Assembly (NCBI GenBank): GCA_963668435.2
Contig: CAXXSC010000008.1
Coordinates: 1,302,001 to 1,366,000 of the forward strand
Length of the DNA: 64,000 nt
Direction of reading: 5' to 3'
Source: G963668435 sp963668435
Lineage (GTDB): Bacteria > Latescibacterota > Latescibacteria > Latescibacterales > Latescibacteraceae
Part shown: in pieces, positions 55,101 to 61,430 of the stretch
Layout of the letters: every line of letters starts with the position of its first letter
Position numbering within the stretch: the first letter of the stretch is position 1
Notes under the pieces: generated by a model
Seen by the model: the letters and a program-made list of their open reading frames with translations, nothing else
What the model was told of the DNA's origin: nothing
The model's database searches: none
Position numbers and translations under genes: made by a program

Positions 55101-58100
55101 ATCTGCAGTTTTACAATCTGGTCGTCACCCATGTCAGCAGCGGCAGGCATGCCAGAGAGAATGCCGTTTGCAGTTTCAACTACCAGCCACGACGGGCCAT
55201 CGAGTTTCGTGTAGCCCGTGGCAATCCGCATGGGATCAGGCAGCGGAACGACTCCGGCATACTCGATATTCACCATTGCCGGGGGCAGTTCCATCTCGCC
55301 GGGCGCACTTCCTTCCGGCATGAAAGCTGCGGTTATAGACATGTCCCGCGACATGACAATAGTCACGCTCGGCTCAGTCCCGGTGTAATCTCCGCTCCAG
55401 CCATGGAACACGAAACCCGGAACCGGCGCCACCGTCAACATGACTGTTTCATCGGCATCATATTCCGCCTTGTCGGGATCGCGGGTAACCGATCCCATGG
55501 CAGGATCGAAATTGACCGTCAGAATATAGGGCGGTTCACCGCCGGGACCTTCAGCGAGGACATCGATGAACAGCTGTTTCGTTTCCGTGCCGCTGCTGCT
55601 GGTGCGCGAAACAGTGACCGGGAAATCCGTCCCTGTATCAGCTGCGGCGGGTATACCGTAAAAGCGTGCCTGTGCAATATCGAGCATCAGCCAACCCGGC
55701 CCGCTCACCAGCGCAAAAACATCATCTGCCGATTCTCTCGGAAGGTAAAACTCATACTGCTGATTGGCAACCGCGGAGGGGAGACGGCCCTCGTTACCGC
55801 TTGACCCGACATCAAACACATCGAGCATGAAATACAGTTCCTCACTGCCCCCGTCCGTATAGCTTACTTGTATCCTGACAATCAGGCCATTGCCGATATC
55901 AATAGCGGCAGGCGTACCGCTGATCATTCCCGTAGCCGGTTCGAAAGTTATCCAGCCAGGAGCCTCGAGAAGACTCCGCGATGATACCGGGCGGGCGGGC
56001 GCCGGCAAAGTATAAACATATGCTTCACCGACATACGCTTCGAGAAGTTTCATAGGCTCGGTTGTGCCGCCCTCATCATAGACATCGATAGACAGGTTCT
56101 TTGTTTCCGATCCCTCGCTGTCCGTAATATTCAACGTTACGGTGAAGTTCTCTCCTGCATCAGCGGCGGCGGGCATACCGTAAAGACGAACCGTTGCCGC
56201 ATCGAACATCAGCCAGCCAGGCCCTCCCACAAGCGTGAATATCTCACTGCCCGTTTCACGCGGCAGATAAAATTCATACTGCTGGTTGACCATCGCGGGC
56301 GGCAGTTTCGTTTCATCACCCGGCACTATCCCGCCGCCATCGTCGATAACATTCAATGTGTACTCGATATCCTGACTGCCGCCATCGTCGTATACCACAT
56401 TGACTTTGACCAGAAATCCGCTGCCGCTGTCAATTGAACCGGGGAATCCGCCGAACATACCGGTGTCACTATCGAAAGTCATCCAGGCAGGTGCATTCAT
56501 CAGGGCCCTGCTCGAAACGATCCGTACCGGATCGGGCAGCGACATTACCTGTGCATAGTCCCGGTTCACAAACGCGTCCGGCAGCGCCATGATCTGCGGT
56601 GTGGAGGAGACATAATTGGCAATGGCGTGTTTCCCGCCAAAAATGTAAACGGAAATACTCGGCTCCGTTCCCGAAACGTCACCGCTCCAGTGGCTGAACA
56701 TCCAGCCTTCATTAACCATGGCGGTAAGCTGAATCTTTTCGCCGAGCTCATACTCCGCCTTTTCAGGCGCTTTCACGACATAGCCCGCCTCGGGGGGCAT
56801 GGCCTCCGTGGTCACTGTGTACAAATACTGTTCTGCAAAATGGGCTGTCAGCGATTTGCTCGAATCCATTGACAGATCGAGTGTAGGGAAATACCCTGTC
56901 ACGTCACCGCTCCAGTGGCTGAAACGGTAGCCCTGAGCCGGAACAGCATCCAGATGCACCTGCTCACCGTCGTCATAAAGCGCCCTTTCGGGATTACGGG
57001 TGACAAAACCGGCCCCGGCAGGTTCAACCATTGTCATAAGGCTGTATATACCGCCCGAGGCCGCACCCATCTTGAAATTGGCGGTGAATACCTTGTCCGA
57101 GTCCATTGTCACCCTGATACTGCTGGTGTACATGCTTGCGGCATCGACAGGACCCGACCAGAAATCGAACACATAACCAGCGGCGGGAGTCGCCGTGAGC
57201 GTAACAATCTCCCCGTCGAAATAACTGCCGCCAGCGGGCGATACGGTACCTCCGGCCGCGGGAATGGCCGTAACAGCAAGGTTAAAGTTGCCCGTTGTGC
57301 CGCCAGCGCCATCGTTAAAGATGAAATTCGCGATGAGATGCCTTGCCGTTGTCATGCTGAACGAGATGGACGGCGCATTGATATCGCTTATGCCCTCGAT
57401 ATCACCCGACCAGTGAGAAAACACATAGTCTGCCATCGGCGCCGCACTGAGAGACGCCACATCACCCTCGTTATAGGTTCCATAGGCCGGGTTCACCGCT
57501 CCCGCTCCGGCAGGGACAACCTCGGACGAGAGCACCAGCGTGCCCTCGCCACCTGCACCGGTTTCGCTGACGACAACAGTTTTCCCGCCGGACACCGCGG
57601 ACATGATTTCGGGGTTGTTGATACTGCGGGCCTGGACTGTAATCACATAGGTGCCGGCAGTCATCCAGGCATGGTTTGCCGAGGAGGGTGTCCAGCTCGA
57701 ACTGCCGCCGTCACCCCAGAAGAACATGTACTCGATATCATTGCCGAGACTGCTGACCGCGCCGCTTGCCGAAAAATATGACATCACGCCAGTCGCTACC
57801 GTGTCAGGGCCCTGTACTATAGAGGGCGCTGAAATGGTCTCGTCGGAAGTTCCCCCGGCGCTGTCGATCACATCTATCCTGAAATTGAGAGTTTCGGAAC
57901 CGCCGTCCTCATAGCTCACATAAATGGACACCGTATAGCCGGGCCCGTAATCAGCCGCAGCGGGCATTCCGCCAAGCGACTCTGTCGCGGCATCGAGTGT
58001 CAGCCATCCCGGCCCCTGCTGCAACGTAATTGAACTGACAGACCTGCTGGGATCAGGCAGGGGCAGCGCAGCATAATAGTTTTGGTTGGTAAACGCATCC

Positions 58101-60994
58101 GGAAGCGAGTTAGCTTGGGCCGCCTCCGCCTCAAAATAGGCGATTGCGTGAATGTTCGAAGTCCCGAGAGTAAAGGTCTTTGTCGCCGCGGTCCCGCTGA
58201 GATCGCCGCCCCAATTCAAGAACATGTATCCGGGATTGACATGACTGGTAAACTCGACTACTGTTCCGGTCTCATAGGGGCCCGATTCAGGAACGACACT
58301 GATCCAGCCGCCCCCGGCAGGCTGAACCTCGAATGTAACCGCGAGGCCCGTGGAGGATTCGATATAATTCGCGATAACAGAAAGGTTTTTGTCGACAGTC
58401 AAGGTGACTGAATAATCGGTGCCAGAGACATCACCGCTCCAGTGACTGAACTGGTATCCAGCGTTTTCCGCGGCCACAAGCTGAACACTTTCGCCGTCAG
58501 CATACTGGGCTTTGTCAGGATATCGGTTCACCCATCCCGCTATCGCGGGAGCCGAGGAAGTCGTCACCGTGTAATACACGGTATTGTCGGCATAAAAATT
58601 GGCCGCGACATTCATATCGCCGGTCATTGTCACCATTAATTGCGTCGCGGTCTTATCAGGGTCACCGTTCCAGTTATCGAAACTGAACCCCGCATACGGT
58701 GCCGCTGTCAGGGTCACTACCTCATTGATATCATACAGTGCCTTTTCCGGCGATTTCGTCACCGTCCCCATTGCTGGATCGTACGAGACATTCAGGGTGT
58801 AGACACCGCTGCTGGTACTCCCTTGTTTGAAATTGGCGGTGGCGGTCTTGTTCCCGTCCATAGTTATCTGGGTATACTGATCGTAGATGACCTGAGCACC
58901 GACAGTCCAGTAGTCGAACACGTAACCAGCGGCTGGATACGCAGACAGGTACACCGTATCACCGCTGTTGTAGGTGCCGCCTGCCGCGGGATCGGTGCTG
59001 CCGGAGCCTGCGGGAGAAACACTCATGGCGAGCGTGTAGCTTGTTACGCCCCCGCCTGCATCGCTGACAACTACCTGGTAGTTGCCGCTCGGCGCAGAAA
59101 TGATATCAGTGTGCTCGGAACAGCGGGCATATACGACTACGGAGTAGGTTCCCGCAGACATCCAGCTGTGGCTGGCAGTCGCTGCCGCCGCCCAGCCTGA
59201 GCTCGAACCGTCCCCCCAGTCGAAACTGTACTGGACACTGTGCCCCTCACTGCTGACAGCTCCGCCGCTCGAGTAGGTTTCAGAAATTCCGGTCTCGACT
59301 GCAGCAGGACCTGAGGCCGCGTAAGGCACGGACACCGTTTCAGCGGCTCCTCCGCCGTCATCGAGCGCGAAAACAGGCGTTATGCTCCTGTTGCTGTCCA
59401 TGTAGATCGTGGCGGGATTGTCGGCGCCTGAATAACTGCCGCTCCAGCCTGTGAATTTGTAACCGTTATCCGGTATCGCGGTTATTGACACCGGGTCGCC
59501 GCTGTTGTAAAAATAGGCTCCGGGCGCGGGGCTACAGGTGCCGCCCGTGCCCGCATTCATGGTCAGTGTATATTGAACTGCCTGAGCCTCAAAATTGGCA
59601 GTCACCGACATATTGCTGTAAATATTGAAACTTGTGGGATTGGCAGTTCCGCCGATGTCACCGCTCCAGCCAGTGAACACGTAGCCGGCCAAAGGTGTTG
59701 CGCTCAAGGAAACGGAATCGCCTTCATTATAGGTGTACGTTCCCGGCGCAGGGGCCACATTGCCGCCAGCCATAGCATTGACTGTCAGGTTGAACGTTGT
59801 AACACCGCCGCCATCGAGCGCGAAAACGGGCGTTATCGACATATTGCTGTTTATGTAGATTGTAGCAGGGTTGTCAGAACCGGAATAACTGCCGCTCCAG
59901 CCCGTGAAAATATAACCGTTGTCCGGCGTCGCACTAATTGTCACCGGATCACCCTCGTTATATGTATGCGTGCCGTCTGCAGGGGAACTGGAGCCGCCTG
60001 CCGCAGCATTCATTGTCAAGGTATACTGGACTGTCTCAAGCTGAAAATTCGCGGTCACTACCTTGTTGGCATCCATATACACCGAGGCCGGATTTGCAGT
60101 CCCCGTAAAATCGCCTGACCAGCCGGTAAATATATAGCCGGGATCGGGAGTGGCCGTAATGCTTGCATAGCTGAACTCGTTAAATGTGCCGTCACCGCTC
60201 GCGGAACCGCCGCCGGACGACATGACATACAGGTTGTACTGCGGAACCTGTTCGGCCTCAAAATTAGCCGTGACATTCATATTGGAATACACAGTCAGAT
60301 TCACCGGATTTGCAGTCCCGGTATAATCACCTGTCCAGCCTGCGAAATAGTACCCGGCAGCCGGTGAAGCCGTCAATGTGGCATTCGCCCCCTCGTCGTA
60401 GGTCCCCCCTCCGCTAACAGAACCGCCCACAGCAGGGGCAGCCGACACGTTAACGGTATACTGTGTAATCGGCTCGGGCTCGAAATTGGCTGTTACGCTG
60501 TAATTGCCCCACATTTCTACGTATGTCGATACGGCATATGTATCGTTTACCGGGCCGCTCCAGCCCGTAAACACATAGCCTGCCGACGGTGCGGCTGATA
60601 CAAATGCATTCCTCCCCTCAGCATACGTGCCGCTGCCGTTTACCGTGCCGCCTGCCGCTGGAGCCGCAGAAACACTCAGCGTATACTGGGCAAGCGGCGG
60701 ATTGTAGGTGAAAATGGCCGTGACATATGTGTCGCCGGAAATAAGGACATTAGTTGTCACCGCCGCACCCGAGGCGGCACCACCCCACCCGCTGAAAGTA
60801 TAGTCGGCACTGGCCGGAACAGCGGTCACAGACACGGTCTGACCGTCAACATAAGGCCCCGCGGGGGAAACGGAGACAGAGCCGCTTCCGGCAGGGCTGG
60901 TGTCCCAGAAAAGGTCCTGGGCGTACACATGTAATGGATAAGAAAGAAATAAAACGGCGAGAACAGAGACAAAGATACGGGAGAGGTTTTTCAT
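49124..60994 (-). CDS. Giant secreted repeat protein with dockerin-, cohesin- and FlgD-like C-terminal modules
   Basis: The 3,956-residue protein opens with signal peptide MKNLSRIFVSVLAVLFLSY. By eye I count 16 InlB-B-like repeats (GY.FTGWSGD...VTANF), mostly in residues 25-1500, two PKD-like domains (DWGDGSSSGW type), nine short putative-Ig repeats (LP.A.VN..Y...GMPAAAD), twelve cadherin/He_PIG repeats of about 90 residues (about 2265-3385; the WLSID...G.LSGTP pattern), one Big_2-like domain (about 3386-3470) and a beta-rich module. The end is dockerin-like (about 3634-3706: GDFDYNSTVDFYDFI and GPDGVVNFEDM, two Ca-loop-plus-helix halves), then cohesin-like (about 3725-3850), then FlgD-like with YPNPFN (about 3870-3956). 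Probably a surface adhesin or scaffold. Confidence 0.88.
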   Translation of the reverse strand: MKNLSRIFVSVLAVLFLSYPLHVYAQDLFWDTSPAGSGSVSVSPAGPYVDGQTVSVTAVPASADYTFSGWGGAASGAAVTTNVLISGDTYVTAIFTYNPPLAQYTLSVSAAPAAGGTVNGSGTYAEGRNAFVSAAPSAGYVFTGWSGPVNDTYAVSTYVEMWGNYSVTANFEPEPITQYTVNVSAAPAVGGSVSGGGTYDEGANATLTASPAAGYYFAGWTGDYTGTANPVNLTVYSNMNVTANFEAEQVPQYNLYVMSSGGGSASGDGTFNEFSYASITATPDPGYIFTGWSGDFTGTANPASVYMDANKVVTANFQLETVQYTLTMNAAAGGSSSPADGTHTYNEGDPVTISATPDNGYIFTGWSGSYSGSDNPATIYINSNMSITPVFALDGGGVTTFNLTVNAMAGGNVAPAPGTYTYNEGDSVSLSATPLAGYVFTGWSGDIGGTANPTSFNIYSNMSVTANFEAQAVQYTLTMNAGTGGTCSPAPGAYFYNSGDPVSITAIPDNGYKFTGWSGSYSGADNPATIYMDSNRSITPVFALDDGGGAAETVSVPYAASGPAAVETGISETYSSGGAVSSEGHSVQYSFDWGDGSSSGWAAAATASHSWMSAGTYSVVVYARCSEHTDIISAPSGNYQVVVSDAGGGVTSYTLAMSVSPAGSGSTDPAAGGTYNSGDTVYLSAYPAAGYVFDYWTVGAQVIYDQYTQITMDGNKTATANFKQGSTSSGVYTLNVSYDPAMGTVTKSPEKALYDINEVVTLTAAPYAGFSFDNWNGDPDKTATQLMVTMTGDMNVAANFYADNTVYYTVTTSSAPAIAGWVNRYPDKAQYADGESVQLVAAENAGYQFSHWSGDVSGTDYSVTLTVDKNLSVIANYIESSTGLAVTFEVQPAGGGWISVVPESGPYETGTVVEFTSHVNPGYMFLNWGGDLSGTAATKTFTLGTSNIHAIAYFEAEAAQANSLPDAFTNQNYYAALPLPDPSRSVSSITLQQGPGWLTLDAATESLGGMPAAADYGPGYTVSIYVSYEDGGSETLNFRIDVIDSAGGTSDETISAPSIVQGPDTVATGVMSYFSASGAVSSLGNDIEYMFFWGDGGSSSWTPSSANHAWMTAGTYVITVQARSINNPEIMSAVSGGKTVVVSETGAGGEGTLVLSSEVVPAGAGAVNPAYGTYNEGDVASLSAAPMADYVFSHWSGDIEGISDINAPSISFSMTTARHLIANFIFNDGAGGTTGNFNLAVTAIPAAGGTVSPAGGSYFDGEIVTLTATPAAGYVFDFWSGPVDAASMYTSSIRVTMDSDKVFTANFKMGAASGGIYSLMTMVEPAGAGFVTRNPERALYDDGEQVHLDAVPAQGYRFSHWSGDVTGYFPTLDLSMDSSKSLTAHFAEQYLYTVTTEAMPPEAGYVVKAPEKAEYELGEKIQLTAMVNEGWMFSHWSGDVSGTEPSISVYIFGGKHAIANYVSSTPQIMALPDAFVNRDYAQVMSLPDPVRIVSSRALMNAPAWMTFDSDTGMFGGFPGSIDSGSGFLVKVNVVYDDGGSQDIEYTLNVIDDGGGIVPGDETKLPPAMVNQQYEFYLPRETGSEIFTLVGGPGWLMFDAATVRLYGMPAAADAGENFTVTLNITDSEGSETKNLSIDVYDEGGTTEPMKLLEAYVGEAYVYTLPAPARPVSSRSLLEAPGWITFEPATGMISGTPAAIDIGNGLIVRIQVSYTDGGSEELYFMLDVFDVGSSGNEGRLPSAVANQQYEFYLPRESADDVFALVSGPGWLMLDIAQARFYGIPAAADTGTDFPVTVSRTSSSGTETKQLFIDVLAEGPGGEPPYILTVNFDPAMGSVTRDPDKAEYDADETVMLTVAPVPGFVFHGWSGDYTGTEPSVTIVMSRDMSITAAFMPEGSAPGEMELPPAMVNIEYAGVVPLPDPMRIATGYTKLDGPSWLVVETANGILSGMPAAADMGDDQIVKLQISYQDGGVEELTYTIDVYDNGTVPGDNALPAAYVNEEYAHTLPLPGPARTVRSLSIQEGPSWLTLNSASGMFSGMPAAADMGYGYIVRVKVEYEDGDSEDLSYMLDVIDKGAVPGEMELPPAMVNMEYAGVVPLPDPMRIATGYTKLDGPAWLVVETATGILSGMPAAADMGDDQIVKLQISYQDGGVEEITYTIDVYDDGGTGPEWPEQLPDAYVNQVYSHFLSKEDPDAVLKIVSGPSWLSLDSGTAEFRGTPAAADAGLAQMVKVAVTTSEDEQFEIIFYIDVLESGGAADMDVPVIVTEFLPEAVVLMSYSTTVLVSDADANDSHVFSLLEAPAWLQIEAGGRLYGTPAAADLADEIAVTVMVTDSKGLFDQRTFMLKVLSEGSVTSNTPPVIETAALPSAVTGEQYSAVISAYDNDINDKLTFTLESAPAWLKIDAETGRLSGAPATDDVGTAVSVVVSVVDSFGAVTQQTFTFAVNYPEPVDRNTAPAITTSSLPDAEVGEQYAATVRASDPDSGDALTFSLVSGPDWLSIDSASGVLSGLPGNNDVAASVSLSVRVTDSGGLVNERSYFIAVNMSEEPVIPGAAPVIVIQTLPSATAGVAYSASIRISDADTGDTHTFSMEGAPGWLSINAGTGALSGTPKTSDTGTLSIKVKVVDSSGHSVEKSFTLTVSAPEILEPDGSAPVIVTESLPSATAGVAYSTTIAISDEDANDTHAFGLLNAPSWLSINAQTGVLSGVPPEADAGDVTFTVTVVDSGAKRAERQFTLAISAPVIPIPAGTAPVIITESLPAAIAGKAYGVTVRVSDEDTNDTHTFEMQDAPPWLSINAQSGILAGVPLEADASETSITVKVTDSNGLMAERTFTLVVTINNAPEIVTESLPDAFVNIAYDALIEINDADTNDSHVFSLDENAGWLSIDPVTGTLSGTPVSVGPGSKTATVTVTDNGGKSAEKTFTITVIQAYSPVIATESLPAAIAGVAYEAKIEVNDADANDTHHFSLVDESGWFLLDEVSGVLSGTPGAGSDQVSVTVTVTDSFGISVDKTFVIAISENTPPEILTQKLPNASVGYAYKARITASVPDQGDSHVFAISAGPDWLIIDAVTGKLSGTPGEDDTGDVSVTVSVTDLPGQKDEVLLAFEVIVSDPPVIITESLPDAVSGTAYLVNIETEEPGENDTLSFAVEGPAWLSIDAATGVLYGTPAEDDVALDIAVKVIVSNSASLESELDTSIAVRLPNRAPKFVTESFFDAEQGVPYELTLVAEDVNEGDVLTYKFLIAPAWLKLSKTGEVTGTPGNGDVGEGIAVSVMVSDMAGLADTLTTTMSVIDVNDAPVFITKRLWDATEAVAYTDTLKAMDPDGDEFTFAMLEGPEWIVFDSGVLSGIPPYDETGDGFPMLFTVTDTAGLADTLDVNLHVVADVSIDHIEVTPDAALVMIGGSRQYTGIAYDTHGDPIESALVHWDVEGDIGTIDDDGVFMASAGGKGMIIASAMYRDTLVTGFIEVEVYQEEAAIPDIGDGGSVTIENLAFPLDFMNGLSLDIPEIDERGDVEIAVGLPPIADPDSETRGVTFAGPAISGVSFTVEVDGVPVSPYYFDEPVTISVPYNTLELASLGIAPEDLKLYYLDSSGNLTLEGIEETWVDELQHIVYARVAHFSDFAVASKFDGPTLLGDFDYNSTVDFYDFIQLIAYWNSSNKKGDIAGTPDGSAGSAPWYTDTYPFGPDGVVNFEDMTAFALMYNWDASGGTSAREVFAAKPADMPYSAALAADADELSVGENFTLALSSSAVSDLLGAGAELAFDSEKLAVSDVRIVNGGDSSESLSVYHRSEEGLLQIAAIALTGTSEGVSVPEGTLFEIDFDVIGSGTFSIELLSLDLRDMANTPLPVEYGLRRFGATAAVPREFALEGGYPNPFNMQTTIAFSLDREGRTSLLVYNTLGQLVRELVGETLRPGVHRVAWDGLDSDGRTVTSGVYIVKLMQNGRSETGKLLLLK
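54508..54767 (-). repeat. Intragenic duplication, copy A
   Basis: About 256 bases nearly identical to 55048-55307, offset by exactly 540 bases (180 codons). I count nine differences. It encodes the putative-Ig repeat with LPDPMRIATGYTKLDG. Copy A carries PAWLVV, copy B PSWLVV. Confidence 0.92.
55048..55307 (-). repeat. Intragenic duplication, copy B
   Basis: Second copy of the segment above. The intervening 284 bases encode a divergent sister repeat, so the duplicated unit may have been a pair of repeats, later diverged in one half. Confidence 0.92.
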
Positions 60995-61056
60995 CGTTCA
61001 CACCTGCCATTTCTATGTAGGGAAATTTACATTAATGGTAAGAGTAACGCTTACTA

Positions 61057-61084
61057 ATAATATACAACACCACTCCACTTCCAA
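61057..61084 (-). promoter_or_regulatory. Possible promoter of the giant-protein operon
   Basis: Minus-strand TTGGAA (61079-61084), 16-base spacer, TATTAT (61057-61062), about 65 bases upstream of the start at 60994. Confidence 0.45.
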
Positions 61085-61273
61085 TGAAACTTTTTAATAT
61101 TCACATATACCGTATCTGTTGTATCGTTGAAATGAGATACGGATATGACACAGATCATAATCCACTATTTTTCCGTAAAATATCTGTCATAACATACCGA
61201 AACGGTCATAACCATATTGCCGTAATATACAATTATAACAATGCTTTGGACCTTTTGACAGCTAAAAAGGCCA

Positions 61274-61291
61274 GCCTGTCTCCGGACAGGC
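61274..61291. other. Small hairpin in the 60995-61430 gap
   Basis: GCCTGTC (61274-61280) and GACAGGC (61285-61291) with a TCCG loop. On the minus strand GGCCTTTTTAG follows, so a leftward terminator is possible though no leftward gene ends here. The rest of the AT-rich 436-base gap shows only the promoter at 61057. Confidence 0.4.
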
Positions 61292-61430
61292 GCCAATGTG
61301 ACAGACATGATCTCTTTTGGGCGTAAACACAAAAAATTTCATCTTGCCCGGACCTTCCCCAAGCTGTACTATTCAATTCAGCACCAGACATCGAAATATC
61401 CGAGAAACCATAACATAATCCGGAGCCGCC

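Noticed and set aside
49124..60994. Possible CRISPR array or satellite DNA because of many regular repeats
   Set aside because: The repeats are 70-90-codon protein domains in one open frame with diverged DNA, not short identical repeats with spacers.
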